Shown here piece by piece: positions 32,150-41,801 of a stretch of DNA of 64,000 nucleotides (its first letter is position 1; every line of letters begins with the position of its first letter). The translations under genes and the position numbers were made by a program. The notes below the pieces were generated by a model. It ran no database searches, was not told the DNA's origin, and saw only the letters and a list, made by a program, of their open reading frames with translations. Source of the stretch: Tsukamurella pseudospumae (lineage in GTDB: Bacteria; Actinomycetota; Actinomycetes; Mycobacteriales; Mycobacteriaceae); NCBI RefSeq assembly GCF_001575205.1, contig NZ_LSRE01000016.1, positions 1 to 64,000 of the forward strand. Direction: 5' to 3'.

Positions 32150-35100
32150 CTACTCCGTGTCGATGTCGAGCCCCACGGGCTCCCACAGCTCCACGGAACC
32201 GTCGGACGCGCGCTCGCCCACGGTGAGCGCCCGCTGCAGGGTCAACGGGTGCACGCCCCGTCGGTCGAGGGACTTGAGCACGACGGCCATCGCCGCGTCG
32301 GCGTCGGTGGCGAACACGGACTCGCGGATGCGGACGAACTCCCATCCGCACCGTCGCAGCTCCCGCTCCCGCTCGATGTCGGACCGGGCCTGCTCGGGCG
32401 TCGAGGCGAAATCGGCGCTGTCGCACTCGACCGCGAGCTTGCCCTGTTCGCCGGTCACGACGAGGTCGATGGCGCGATTGTTCACCACGACCTTCGGGTT
32501 GACGTGGTACCCCATGTCCCGCAGCCGCACGAACACCTGCTGCTCGAAGAGGTTGTCGAAGGGCTCGACGCGCCGGTCGACCGGCACGTCGGCAGGCATC
32601 GGTTGCGCCACTTCGACATCAGCGCGCGTGACGTACCGCAGCAGCGACGCCCGCAGATCGGCACCCTTGAGGTCGGACTCCTCGACGGACGTGAACAGCC
32701 ACATCTGGTCGCGGGCACGCGACGCGGCGACGTTGAAGCGGCGCTGGAAGTCCCGTCCCGTCAGCGACCGGAACCGGTAGTCCGGAGCGACGACCATCGA
32801 CAGCATCATCACGTCGCGCTCGTCGCCCTGGAAGTCGGGCGGCGTGCCCACGCGCAGGCGCCGGGCGTCCCACTCGTCGGGGTCGACCGCCTCGCGCAGG
32901 CGGCGGTACAGCTCGTCGACCTGGCCCTGCCCCTGCAGCACGATGACGCCGAAGGTGCGGCCCGCGTACAGCGGATCGGCGAAGCACCGGACCAGCTGAT
33001 CGACGATGGCCTGGGCCTCCGTGGGGTTGCTGATCCGGGCCCCCTCGCCCACGACCTTCGCCTTCGGGACGTGCGTGACGCGCAGTGGAACGGGACGGTC
33101 GGCGCCGTAGTGCCGCACCGGGATCAGCGGTGCGTCGCTGTAGAACTGGCGCGAGGAGAAGTCGATGATCTCGGGCATGCAGCGGAAGTGCTCGCGCAGC
33201 CGCACCGTGTGCCCGAACCGGGTGCGCAGCAGGGTGAACAGGCTGGACCGCGGGGTCAGCGAGTCGCGCAGATAGGGCGGGATGTCGGGAAGCTGGGCGT
33301 CGAGCCGGTCGAAGACCTCGTCGAGGCTGACGCCGGTGAACGACGAGGGCGCGCACTGGTTCTCGTCGCCGACCACGATCACGCGCGGGGCGAGCCACAG
33401 CAGGAAGGAACTGGTGATGTCGGCCTGGCTGGCCTCGTCGACGATCACGACGTCGAAGGCGTTGCGCTCCGGTGAGATCGACGCCACGACCTGCGAGATC
33501 GGCATGATCCACGCCGGTACCGCGGACTGCGCCTGGCGCATCGCCTCGCGCGCCGCGACCCGGAAGCGCTCGGCGTGCCGACCCGATCCGCGCCCGATCG
33601 ACGACACGTGGTCACGGTAGGCGTGCAACGCCTGGATCTCGTCGAAGGTCATGCGCCGCAGGCACTGCCGCCACGCGCTCGCCGTCGCGATCCGGGTCGT
33701 GTAGTGCGCGACGTCCTGTTCCGCGGCCTGCAGATCGGCCTCGAGCTGGGCGTCGTCGCCGGGGTGCACTCGGGAGGCGGCCCACGAGACGGCGCGGCGC
33801 CACGACCAGGCCGCGGCCAGCTCGGGTACGCGCGCGTCCCACACGGGGTCATCGGCGGTGCGGGCCACCAGGTCGAACAGTGCGGGCGCTTTGGTCCGCA
33901 GGCGCAGTGCCAGCAGGTCGAGGCCGCCACGGTCGTCGCGGTCGGTCCGGGCGGCGTCCCACGCCCGGCGCGCGTCCCGGATCGGCCCGAACTTGTACTG
34001 GCGCAACGCCGCCACCATCGCGTCGCCCTCCGGCGACGGTCCGCGTTCCACGATCTCCTGCACCCGCACCCGCACGGCGTCGAGCCGGCTGTGCGCGTCA
34101 CGAGCGCCCGCAGCGGCGGAGATCGCCACCACCTGCTTCGCGGTCTGCTCCGTCTCGGTGAGGTCCTTCGGGCGGGGGGCGTGCTCCGAGATCGCCTGCA
34201 TCGCCTCGACGAGCCGGTCGCGCTCGGAGACCAGGCGCACCACCGTGCGGGCGCGCAGCAGTTGATCCGCGGCCTGGCTCAGCCGCTCGCTGCGGCCCCG
34301 GGTGGCGGTGCGGCCGGACGGATCGGTGGCGGGCGCCTCGAGCCCGAGGGCGCGGAGCACGTCACCGACCCGCCCGATGACGTCCTCGACCCGCAGGTGC
34401 ATCGCGGCGGACCGCAGGTGCTTGCCGTCCGCACCCTCCGCACCGTCGACGACGATGCCGAGCCCGGTCTCCTCGAAGGCCTTCTGTTCGGGCCGGCGGA
34501 ACCGCTTGCGCGCGAGATTGCCGGCCGCGAGGTGTCGGGAGTAGTCCTCGATCGCGGCGCGGTCGTTGGCGTCCGGAGTGTCGCTGAGTTCGACGGTGGC
34601 GCCGTCGAGTTCGCCGTCGGCGTTGCGCGCCGTGGCGATCTGCTCCTCGAGCCCGGTCAGCCGCGACGCGAGGTGCGCGCGGTCGCCGATGAGCATGTCC
34701 TCGGCGAGCAACTGCGCGGACGGCGGGTAGCGCCGCACCCGGTCGACGAGCTCGCTGATCAGGTCGGCGCGCGCCCGGATCACGGTGAGCCGGTCGGCGT
34801 CGACGCCGCCGAGCACGTGGGCGAGCGCGCTGTCCCCGCCGTCGGCGAGGGGCGAGTCCGCGAGGCGGCCGGTCAGCTCCTCGAGGTCGTCGGCGTCGGG
34901 GATCTCCGAGAGGTCCGGCAGGTTGTGGGTCAGCCGGCGGGAGAACAACTCGTCGTTGCGGCGCAGGAGCGCGACCAGCCGGTCGAACTCCCGGGTGTCG
35001 AGCGGGGGCACGGCACCGTCGACGGGGCCGGGCAGCCAGGAGTACTTCTCGGCGTCCCGTCGGACCTGCGCGACGATCTCGGCCGGCTTGCCGGAGTACG

Positions 35101-36367
35101 CGGAGGTCAGCCAGTCGGAGTCCTCGGTCTCGGCGGTGCGCAGCGACCAGACCTCGCGCACCAGGTCCTCGCGGCGGGCGATGGCGCGGTCGCGCTTGGC
35201 GCGCAGGTCGCGCAGCTCGGCGTCGGCGAGGGCGTCGGAGTACGTGGACTTGCGGGTCGCGATCTCGGTGACGGACGCAGCGAGCGACGCCGAACCGTCC
35301 TTCGTGACATCGGTGACCGACACGACCAACTGGCGCACCTCCGGCGGCAGCTTGTCCTCCAGCACGGCGAGCGCCTGCGCCTTCTCGGACACGACGAGCA
35401 CCCGCTGCCCCTTCGCCAGCAGTGCGGCCAGCAGGTTCGCGATGGTGTGGGTCTTGCCCGTGCCGGGCGGCCCCTCGACGACGACGCCGGAGTCGGCGCC
35501 CATGTGCGCCAGGATGTCCCGCTGCTCGACGTTCGAGGGCAGGACGTAGTACGCCTCGTCGAGCAGGTCCAGCGGACTCATCGCACCGTCGACGGCGAGC
35601 TGCCGGATCCGCTCCTCGGAGCTCACGCCCTCGACGAGCTGCGCGAGTCCGATCGGCACGGGTCGCTCTGGATCGGAGACGTCGGCCTTCATCGCGTCGT
35701 AGAAGCCCAGGAGCGGCGCGGATCCCCGGGTGCGCAGTACCAGCGCGGGCGCGAACTCGATGCTCGCTCCCCCGTCGCGCGACGCGGCGCCGAGCCAGGT
35801 CGCGGTGAACTCCTCGCACGCCGGGTCGAGCACGGTGCGGGCGGTCTCGCGGAGCGAGGTCTGCAGTTCGGCGGAGCCGGACAGGTCGAACGAGGGCAGG
35901 CCCGCGAGCAGCAGCGAGTCCTCGACGCGCGGCACGGAGTCGCGCGGCAGCACGACCGTCAGCTTCTTGCCGCGCCGGTCGCGCTCGAGCAGCACGGGCT
36001 GGGTGAGCAGGTGGGCGCGGATCGCGGTGTCGCCGTCGCGGGCGGTGAGCAGCCCGGAGGCCAGGACCAGCTCGACCGACTCCGGGTGATCGCCCAGTTC
36101 GTCGAAGACGCGCAGCAGGCGCGCGTGCGGCGAATCGGGGGCGTCGTCCCGCGGCACGGTGAAGATGGTCGCGCCGGGCTTGGCGTCGGCGTCCCACGTT
36201 TCGGTCAGCGCGCCCTCGCCGGTGAGCGGCAGCACGGCGAGGTGATCGTCGAGGTCGCGCGCGACCACCGAGCGGGACCGGATCAGCTCGTCCAAGTACT
36301 GCAACAGGCGGACGACGCGATCGCGACGCCCGTCCGGGCCGTCGCCCTGATCACCGGCGGCGGTCAT
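32150..36367 (-). CDS. SF1 helicase fused to a restriction-endonuclease-like domain (defence candidate)
   Basis: The product is 1,405 aa, starting behind CGAGGAGCGC. An N-terminal region (about 1-280) precedes the SF1 ATPase. Walker A is GPPGTGKT (299-306) and Walker B is VVIVDEASQ (Asp977, Glu978); between them lies a long, mostly helical insertion. Later motifs are VVGDENQCAPSSF, LREHFRCMPEII, GTPPDFQGDERDVMMLSMV and RRFNVAASRARDQMWLF. The C-terminal about 110 residues hold NRAIDLVV and LAVECDSADF, the ID...ExxD pattern of Vsr/DUF559-like nucleases. Single proteins of this build (helicase plus Vsr-like nuclease, e.g. the Hhe type) act against phage. No partner gene is adjacent, so a stand-alone system is inferred; a repair role is the alternative. 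Confidence 0.8.
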   Translation of the reverse strand: MTAAGDQGDGPDGRRDRVVRLLQYLDELIRSRSVVARDLDDHLAVLPLTGEGALTETWDADAKPGATIFTVPRDDAPDSPHARLLRVFDELGDHPESVELVLASGLLTARDGDTAIRAHLLTQPVLLERDRRGKKLTVVLPRDSVPRVEDSLLLAGLPSFDLSGSAELQTSLRETARTVLDPACEEFTATWLGAASRDGGASIEFAPALVLRTRGSAPLLGFYDAMKADVSDPERPVPIGLAQLVEGVSSEERIRQLAVDGAMSPLDLLDEAYYVLPSNVEQRDILAHMGADSGVVVEGPPGTGKTHTIANLLAALLAKGQRVLVVSEKAQALAVLEDKLPPEVRQLVVSVTDVTKDGSASLAASVTEIATRKSTYSDALADAELRDLRAKRDRAIARREDLVREVWSLRTAETEDSDWLTSAYSGKPAEIVAQVRRDAEKYSWLPGPVDGAVPPLDTREFDRLVALLRRNDELFSRRLTHNLPDLSEIPDADDLEELTGRLADSPLADGGDSALAHVLGGVDADRLTVIRARADLISELVDRVRRYPPSAQLLAEDMLIGDRAHLASRLTGLEEQIATARNADGELDGATVELSDTPDANDRAAIEDYSRHLAAGNLARKRFRRPEQKAFEETGLGIVVDGAEGADGKHLRSAAMHLRVEDVIGRVGDVLRALGLEAPATDPSGRTATRGRSERLSQAADQLLRARTVVRLVSERDRLVEAMQAISEHAPRPKDLTETEQTAKQVVAISAAAGARDAHSRLDAVRVRVQEIVERGPSPEGDAMVAALRQYKFGPIRDARRAWDAARTDRDDRGGLDLLALRLRTKAPALFDLVARTADDPVWDARVPELAAAWSWRRAVSWAASRVHPGDDAQLEADLQAAEQDVAHYTTRIATASAWRQCLRRMTFDEIQALHAYRDHVSSIGRGSGRHAERFRVAAREAMRQAQSAVPAWIMPISQVVASISPERNAFDVVIVDEASQADITSSFLLWLAPRVIVVGDENQCAPSSFTGVSLDEVFDRLDAQLPDIPPYLRDSLTPRSSLFTLLRTRFGHTVRLREHFRCMPEIIDFSSRQFYSDAPLIPVRHYGADRPVPLRVTHVPKAKVVGEGARISNPTEAQAIVDQLVRCFADPLYAGRTFGVIVLQGQGQVDELYRRLREAVDPDEWDARRLRVGTPPDFQGDERDVMMLSMVVAPDYRFRSLTGRDFQRRFNVAASRARDQMWLFTSVEESDLKGADLRASLLRYVTRADVEVAQPMPADVPVDRRVEPFDNLFEQQVFVRLRDMGYHVNPKVVVNNRAIDLVVTGEQGKLAVECDSADFASTPEQARSDIERERELRRCGWEFVRIRESVFATDADAAMAVVLKSLDRRGVHPLTLQRALTVGERASDGSVELWEPVGLDIDTE

Positions 36368-36475
36368 GCGCTCCTCGAGTCCCTCGGGTCGGCGGCAGCC
36401 GACACTCGGTACGGCCCGGCCGGGCTATACCTTGACTAAAGGTTAATACACGTCGGCGCGTACGCCGAGCGGTCA

Positions 36476-38293
36476 TTACCTCTTCCGGCCCGCGCGGAAG
36501 CGCTGCTTGCCCCCGGCCGGGCGGCCCGACGGTACGCCGGGGTCGGGTTCGAGGTTGATCAACTGCCCCGAAATGCGGGTTCGCTCCAGGGCGTCGAAGA
36601 CGTCGCGATCCAGATCGTCCGGCAGCTCGACGATGCTGTGGTCCGGCCGGATGCTGATATGTCCGAAATCACTGCGCCGGAGGCCGCCCTCGTTGGCGAT
36701 CGCGCCCACGATCTGCGACGGGGTGGCGTGCTGGCGCTTCCCGACGGCGATCCGGTACGGCATCATCGGCCGCCCCGTCTTGCGGTGGGTCGACGGCTCC
36801 CGGTCGCGATCGCGATCCCGGCCGCGGCGGTCGCCCCGGTCGCCGAAGTCCTTGCGGTCCCCGAAGTCCTTGCGGTCCCGGGCGTTGCGCTCGCGCTCCG
36901 GCGGATCGGGCTTGAGCAGGAACGAGGCACCGTCGCGCGACTGCAGCGCGAGCGCCGCTGCGACGTCGACCAGCGGCACGTCGTTGGCGCCCACGTAGTC
37001 CTCGATGAGGCGGCGGAACATCTGCAGGTGGTCGTTGGTGAGGTTCTCGGTGATCGAATCGCCGAACTTCTCGACGCGGTGCGCGTTGACGTCCTCGACG
37101 GACGGCAGGCCCATCTCGGTGAGCGGCTGCCGGGTGGCCTTCTCGATCGCGCGCAGCAGGTGCCGCTCGCGGGGCGTGACGAACAGCAGCGCGTCGCCCT
37201 TGCGGCCCGCGCGGCCGGTGCGGCCGATGCGGTGCACGTACGACTCCGTGTCGTGCGGGATGTCGTAGTTGACGACGTGGCTGATGCGCTCCACGTCGAG
37301 GCCGCGGGCCGCGACGTCGGTCGCCACGAGGATGTCGATCTTGCCGTCCTTGAGCTGGTCGATCGTGCGCTCGCGCTGCGCCTGCACGATGTCGCCGTTG
37401 ATGGCGGCGGCCGCGTGCCCGCGGGCGCGCAGCTTCTCGGCGAGCTCCTCGGTGGCCGACTTCGTCCGGACGAAGATGATCATCCCGTCGAACTCCTCCA
37501 CCTCGAGGAGGCGGGTGAGCGCGTCGAGCTTGCGCTGGTGCGCGACCTGCAGGTAGCGCTGCGTGATGTTCGACGCCGTCGCGGTCTTCGCCTTGACGGT
37601 GACCTCGACCGGGTCGTGCAGGTACTTCTTCGAGATCTTGCGGATCGCGGGCGGCATGGTGGCCGAGAACAGCGCGACCTGCTTGAACTCCGGGGTGTCG
37701 GCGAGGATCCGCTCGACGTCCTCCTGGAAGCCCATCGTGAGCATCTCGTCGGCCTCGTCGAGCACCAGGAACTCGAGGTTCGACAAGTCGAGCGTGCCCT
37801 TGGCGAGGTGATCGATCACGCGGCCCGGGGTGCCGACGATGATCTGCGCGCCGCGGCGCAGGCCCGAGAGCTGCACGCCGTAGCTCTGCCCGCCGTAGAT
37901 CGGCAGCACGGTGATGTCTGGCATGTGCACGGCGTACTTGCCGAAGGCCTCGGACACCTGCAGCGCCAGCTCGCGCGTGGGCGCCAGCACCAGGGCCTGC
38001 GGCTTGCGGTTGGCACCGTCGATCTTGGACAGCACCGGGACGGCGAACGCCGCGGTCTTACCCGTGCCGGTCTGGGCGAGGCCCACGACATCGCTGCCCG
38101 AGAGCAGGGGAGGGATCGTGGCGGCCTGGATGGGCGACGGATTCTCGTACCCGACCTCGGCGAGTGCGCGCAGGACGCGCTCGTCGATGCCGAGGTCGAG
38201 GAAGGTCACCGGTTCGGTGGCAGAATCGGAAGCCTGCGCATCACCATCGACGGAGGCGGGGGCGGTGCGCTCGGCACCGAATTCATCAGACAT
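36476..38293 (-). CDS. deaD: DEAD-box RNA helicase (CsdA/DeaD type)
   Basis: The product is 605 aa, starting behind GGGGA. The Q motif (PSPIQAATIP), motif I (AQTGTGKT), PTREL, DEAD (VLDEADEML), SAT, and the C-terminal motifs ARGLDVERI and HRIGRTGRAGR are complete. A charged linker with a duplicated RKDFGD unit leads to a DbpA-like RNA-binding domain (about 510-585, YRIAVGKRQHATPSQIVGAIANEGG). It unwinds short RNA duplexes with ATP, in ribosome assembly and mRNA turnover, especially in the cold. It is divergent from fadD. Confidence 0.93.
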   Translation of the reverse strand: MSDEFGAERTAPASVDGDAQASDSATEPVTFLDLGIDERVLRALAEVGYENPSPIQAATIPPLLSGSDVVGLAQTGTGKTAAFAVPVLSKIDGANRKPQALVLAPTRELALQVSEAFGKYAVHMPDITVLPIYGGQSYGVQLSGLRRGAQIIVGTPGRVIDHLAKGTLDLSNLEFLVLDEADEMLTMGFQEDVERILADTPEFKQVALFSATMPPAIRKISKKYLHDPVEVTVKAKTATASNITQRYLQVAHQRKLDALTRLLEVEEFDGMIIFVRTKSATEELAEKLRARGHAAAAINGDIVQAQRERTIDQLKDGKIDILVATDVAARGLDVERISHVVNYDIPHDTESYVHRIGRTGRAGRKGDALLFVTPRERHLLRAIEKATRQPLTEMGLPSVEDVNAHRVEKFGDSITENLTNDHLQMFRRLIEDYVGANDVPLVDVAAALALQSRDGASFLLKPDPPERERNARDRKDFGDRKDFGDRGDRRGRDRDRDREPSTHRKTGRPMMPYRIAVGKRQHATPSQIVGAIANEGGLRRSDFGHISIRPDHSIVELPDDLDRDVFDALERTRISGQLINLEPDPGVPSGRPAGGKQRFRAGRKR

Positions 38294-38400
38294 TATTTCC
38301 CCAGCATATGCGGTGTACCCCGCACGCGCGAAACACCAGCAGATTCGGACACCCTCCGATAGGTTGTCTGAAGTTCACTATCGTCTCCGAGGAGAAGCTC

Positions 38401-40179
38401 TTGCGCATCGAGACCACTGCCGCCACCCGGTCCCACGCGGCATCGGACAACCTGACCACCAGGATCCGCGCGCTGGTCGAGTCGACCCCGTCGTTCGAGC
38501 TGTTCCTGCGCCCCTCCGGCTCCGGCTGGTCGCCCGTCACCGCGCAGCAGTTCAACGACCAGCTGACCGCCGTGGGCAAGGGCCTGATGGCCCGCGGCAT
38601 CGAGACCGGCACCCGCATCGCGATCATGAGCCCCACCCGGTACGAGTGGGCCCTCCTCGATTACGCCAACTGGTCCGTCGGGGGTTCGACGGTGGCGGTT
38701 TACGAGTCGAACTCGGCCGCCCAGGTCGAGCACATCCTCTCCGATTCGGGCTCGATCGCGCTGATCACGGACACCCGCGCCACCGCGGACCGGATCGCCG
38801 CCGGCGTGCCCGCGGGCGTACAGGTCTGGGTCATCGAGGAGGGGCTCGTCGACGCCCTCACCGCCGACGGTGCCGCCGTCGCCGACGAGGCCTATCTCGC
38901 CCGCGCCACCGCGGTGGAGTCCACCGCCGAGGCCACGCTGGTCTACACGTCCGGCACCACCGGCAAGCCGAAGGGCGTGGTGCTCACGCACGACAACCTG
39001 CTCTCCGAGTACGACGGCATCCATCAGGGCCTGAGCGAGATGACCAAGCCCGGCGACAGCACCGTCATGTTCCTGCCGCTCGCCCACATCTTCGCCCGCG
39101 CGATCTCGGTGGCCGCCGTTCAGCACGGCATCCGGGTGGCGCACACCGCGGACCTGTCCAACATCACCGGCCTGTTCGGCGAGCTCAAGCCGTCCTACAT
39201 CCTCAGCGTGCCGCGCGTGTTCGAGAAGGTCTACAACACGATGAGCAGCAAGGCCGAGGAGGGCGGCAAGGGCAAGATCTTCAACGCCGCGGTGGAGACC
39301 TCGATCGAGTACAGCAAGGCCCTCGAAGCCGGCGGCCCCGGGCTGGTGCTCAAGCTCAAGCACGCGCTCTTCGACAAGCTCGTCTACTCCAAGCTGCGTG
39401 AGGCCCTCGGCGGCAACTGCACGTGTGCCGTCTCGGGCGGTGCTCCCCTGGGCGCGCGCCTCGGCCACTTCTTCCGCGGCGCCGGCGTCACCGTGTACGA
39501 GGGCTACGGCCTCTCCGAGACCAGCGCGGCGATCACCTGCAACAGCCCCTCCGAGCAGCGCGTGGGCACCGTCGGGCGTCCGATCCCCGGCCAGGAGGTG
39601 GCGATCGCCGACGACGGCGAGATCCTGCTCCGCGGCCCCGTCGTCTTCGGCGGCTATTGGGGCCTGCCCGAGGCCACGGCCGACGCGCTGCAGGACGGCT
39701 GGTTCCACACGGGCGACCTCGGCTCGCTCGACGCCGACGGCTACCTCTCGATCACCGGCCGCAAGAAGGAGATCCTGGTGACCGCCGCGGGCAAGAACAT
39801 CGCGCCCGCGCAGACCGAGGACGCGCTCCGCCAGCACCCGCTGGTCTCGCAGGCCATGCTCCTCGGCGACAAGCAACCCTTCGTGGCCGCGCTGATCACT
39901 CTCGACGCCGAGGCCCTGCCGGGCTGGCTCTCCGCGCACGGGCTGCCCGCGGACACCTCGATCGAGGACGCCGTGGCGAACGAGACCCTGCAGGCCGAGA
40001 TCACCTCCGCCGTGAACACCGCGAACTCGCTGGTCTCCAAGGCCGAGCAGGTCAAGAAGTGGCGCGTGCTCACCACCGACTTCAGCATCGACGGCGGTGA
40101 GCTCACGCCGACGCTCAAGGTCAAGCGGAACGTGGTGATGGATCAGCGCGCCGCCGACATCGCCGAGATCTACGGCTGA
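38401..40179 (+). CDS. fadD: Long-chain fatty-acid-CoA ligase
   Basis: The gene starts with TTG at 38401 behind GAGGAGAAGC; the longer frame upstream would run through the promoter. The 592-aa product has the AMP-binding P-loop VYTSGTTGKPKGVVLTH, the GYGLSETSAAITCN adenine motif, TGDLGSLDADGYLSITGRKKE and the catalytic Lys region near the end (DGGELTPTLKVKRN). It activates long-chain fatty acids to acyl-CoA through acyl-AMP. The sequence is closest in character to the FadD15/long-chain group rather than to the FAAL group, since no FAAL insertion is seen. A bidirectional terminator follows. Confidence 0.9.
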   Translation: MRIETTAATRSHAASDNLTTRIRALVESTPSFELFLRPSGSGWSPVTAQQFNDQLTAVGKGLMARGIETGTRIAIMSPTRYEWALLDYANWSVGGSTVAVYESNSAAQVEHILSDSGSIALITDTRATADRIAAGVPAGVQVWVIEEGLVDALTADGAAVADEAYLARATAVESTAEATLVYTSGTTGKPKGVVLTHDNLLSEYDGIHQGLSEMTKPGDSTVMFLPLAHIFARAISVAAVQHGIRVAHTADLSNITGLFGELKPSYILSVPRVFEKVYNTMSSKAEEGGKGKIFNAAVETSIEYSKALEAGGPGLVLKLKHALFDKLVYSKLREALGGNCTCAVSGGAPLGARLGHFFRGAGVTVYEGYGLSETSAAITCNSPSEQRVGTVGRPIPGQEVAIADDGEILLRGPVVFGGYWGLPEATADALQDGWFHTGDLGSLDADGYLSITGRKKEILVTAAGKNIAPAQTEDALRQHPLVSQAMLLGDKQPFVAALITLDAEALPGWLSAHGLPADTSIEDAVANETLQAEITSAVNTANSLVSKAEQVKKWRVLTTDFSIDGGELTPTLKVKRNVVMDQRAADIAEIYG

Positions 40180-40193
40180 CCTTCGGATACGCG

Positions 40194-40233
40194 AACGCCG
40201 CCCACTCCATCGGCATCGGGAGTGGGCAGCGTT
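40194..40233. terminator. Bidirectional terminator after fadD
   Basis: GCCCACTCC pairs with GGAGTGGGC, extended outside by AACGC/GCGTT after one mismatch. It lies between the convergent stops of fadD (40179) and the DUF3817 gene (40249). Confidence 0.65.
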
Positions 40234-40248
40234 TCTCGTCTCAGCGCG

Positions 40249-40626
40249 TCAGAGGTCGAACGTGGCCCGGATCTCGTCGGAGTTCTTCTTCTCGAAGTAG
40301 AACGACGCGAACGGGATCGTGCCGGCGAGCAGCGTGAGCAGGAAGCGCTTCGCAGGCCACCGGACCTTCGATCCCAGATCCAGGGTGACGAGCAGGTAGA
40401 TGAAGTAACACCAACCGTGGACGGCCCCGAAGTAGAAGAGCCATGCCGGACTCTCCCACCCGAACGCCTTCGCCAGCAGGTACTTGTAGATCATCTCGGC
40501 GCAGAAGATCAGCAGGACGACGCCCGTGAGGGTCGCCATGAACCGATACCGCTTGAGCGCGCTACCGACCTGATCGCGGCGCTTCGCCGCCAGCTTCTCG
40601 GCGGAGGTCACGGGTGCCTCGGTCAC
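40249..40626 (-). CDS. DUF3817 membrane protein
   Basis: The product is 125 aa. The GTG start overlaps the stop of the preceding gene by 4 nt (GTGA), so translation is coupled. After a basic N-terminus come three membrane helices (RFMATLTGVVLLIFCAEMIYKY, WLFYFGAVHGWCYFIYLLVTLDL and FLLTLLAGTIPFASFYFEK), the layout of DUF3817, a small conserved actinobacterial membrane family of unknown function. The HGWCYFIY core is typical of it. Confidence 0.75.
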   Translation of the reverse strand: MTEAPVTSAEKLAAKRRDQVGSALKRYRFMATLTGVVLLIFCAEMIYKYLLAKAFGWESPAWLFYFGAVHGWCYFIYLLVTLDLGSKVRWPAKRFLLTLLAGTIPFASFYFEKKNSDEIRATFDL

Positions 40627-41066
40627 TTCTTCTCCTCGATCTTCTCGCTCGTCGCCAGGTCGGCGAGGAGACGGTTGTACTCGTCGTGCGCAGCGTCGTC
40701 GGGTGCGGTGTCCGGGGCCGACGGTGCGATCGCCCGGCTCGGCAGGAATCCCTCCGGGATCGCGGTGAGTTTCGTGGCGACCGGCACGGCGGACTTCGGT
40801 GCGGACCGGACCTCGGCAGGTGCGCCGGCTTCCTCCGCTTCGAGTTGCTCCTGCAGCTCGGCCTCGTCCTCGAGTTGCACGAACCGCTTGTAACCCCAGA
40901 TGAAGGCGACGGCGAACAGCGGCCACTGCATCGCATAGCCGAGGTTGCGGGCGGAACCTGCCGTCGACTCGAACCGTCCCCATTGCCACCAGCCGAGCGC
41001 CAGACACGCCAGGGCGGCGACCACGACGAACGCGATCAGCGCGGGACGATGGCGACGACGTTTCAC
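40623..41066 (-). CDS. Conserved two-helix membrane protein upstream of DUF3817
   Basis: The start is GTG 41066 (VKRRRHRPALIAFVVVAALACLALGWWQWGRF). The 147-aa product has two hydrophobic segments (about 8-27 and 40-60), then an acidic helix and a Pro/Ala-rich tail. The larger frame upstream runs through the tRNA gene and is rejected. Proteins of this type are widespread before DUF3817 genes in Mycobacteriales and are sometimes mislabelled as regulators. It has no DNA-binding motif, so I call it a membrane protein of unknown function. Confidence 0.65.
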   Translation of the reverse strand: MKRRRHRPALIAFVVVAALACLALGWWQWGRFESTAGSARNLGYAMQWPLFAVAFIWGYKRFVQLEDEAELQEQLEAEEAGAPAEVRSAPKSAVPVATKLTAIPEGFLPSRAIAPSAPDTAPDDAAHDEYNRLLADLATSEKIEEKK

Positions 41067-41151
41067 GCCCTCGACGGTACCCGTCGCGGCGACGGCGTCC
41101 GAAAACCGGTATCGTGACCTGCGCCGCAGCGGGTACGGTCCGTTGTCGCAC

Positions 41152-41233
<82 letters not shown>

Positions 41234-41648
41234 CCGCGTGGTGGCAGCAGCGCGGGACGAAAGAGGACGCGATCCGTCCCAGTCGGACGCGACGCCGGTG
41301 CGGCATGTGCAGCTGGTCAACCGGTCTTGGACCGGCCCGAGGCCCTCGCATACTCCCCCGCCGTCGTGAACCGCGTGCGACGGACCCGGCGTACCTGAAT
41401 CTGTCATCGGTGCAGCACACCTGCACGAACCCCGCGGCAGGGCTACTCTGAAAGAGCGCCGTGGTGCGCAGGTAACGCCCCCAGAGCGCCGACCTTGGAA
41501 TCGGCCCGGGGAGCGCCACGAGGCCCGGACCCATGTCGCCCCATCCTGATTTGGGCACCGGGTCTCTCCGCCACCTGCACGCATCCCCACAAGCGCAACA
41601 CCGCAGCACCACCTGATGCACTAGAAGCCGATTACGTTGGGAAAGAAC
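41234..41648. other. Non-coding stretch after the tRNA
   Basis: I see no convincing gene. It holds a short stem CCGGTC-TTG-GACCGG (41321-41335) that may end tRNA transcription, and one copy of a 30-bp repeat (41344-41373) whose partner is at 42254-42283. The promoter of the small gene at 41649 must lie here but is not clear. Confidence 0.4.
41344..41373 (+). repeat. Imperfect direct repeat, copy 1
   Basis: A 30-bp segment, CTCGCATACTCCC...CGTCGTGAACCG, matches 42254-42283 at 25 of 30 positions, in the same orientation and about 910 bp away. Both copies would encode ALAYS..VVNR in the same frame, but neither frame is a credible gene. Confidence 0.45.
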
Positions 41649-41747
41649 ATGACTGAAGACAAGAAGGTCGAGCCCAAGGGCCGACGCAGGTGGCCGTGGA
41701 TCCTCGGAGCCGCGGTCGCCGCGCTCCTCGCGTGGAGCATGAGCTGA
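41649..41747 (+). CDS. Micro-membrane protein (32 aa)
   Basis: The ATG is preceded by GGGAAAGAAC, a plausible ribosome site. The peptide has a charged, basic head (MTEDKKVEPKGRRRW) and a single hydrophobic helix (PWILGAAVAALLAWSMS). Positive residues before the helix predict an N-in orientation. The clear two-part design and ribosome site favour a real small membrane protein. It lies upstream of cspA with its own spacing of 227 bp. Confidence 0.5.
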   Translation: MTEDKKVEPKGRRRWPWILGAAVAALLAWSMS

Positions 41748-41801
41748 CCCTACGATCGACTGCAGATCGCTCTAGGCCTAGCCGCTGACCGATGTTTCTG
41801 C

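Noticed and set aside
33575-36439. A 954-codon open frame on the plus strand opposite the helicase
   Set aside because: Arg/Gly/Val-rich shadow of the helicase gene, no motif.
36840-36880. A tandem repeat as a mobile or regulatory element
   Set aside because: It encodes the duplicated RKDFGD unit in the charged linker of the RNA helicase and is explained by the protein.
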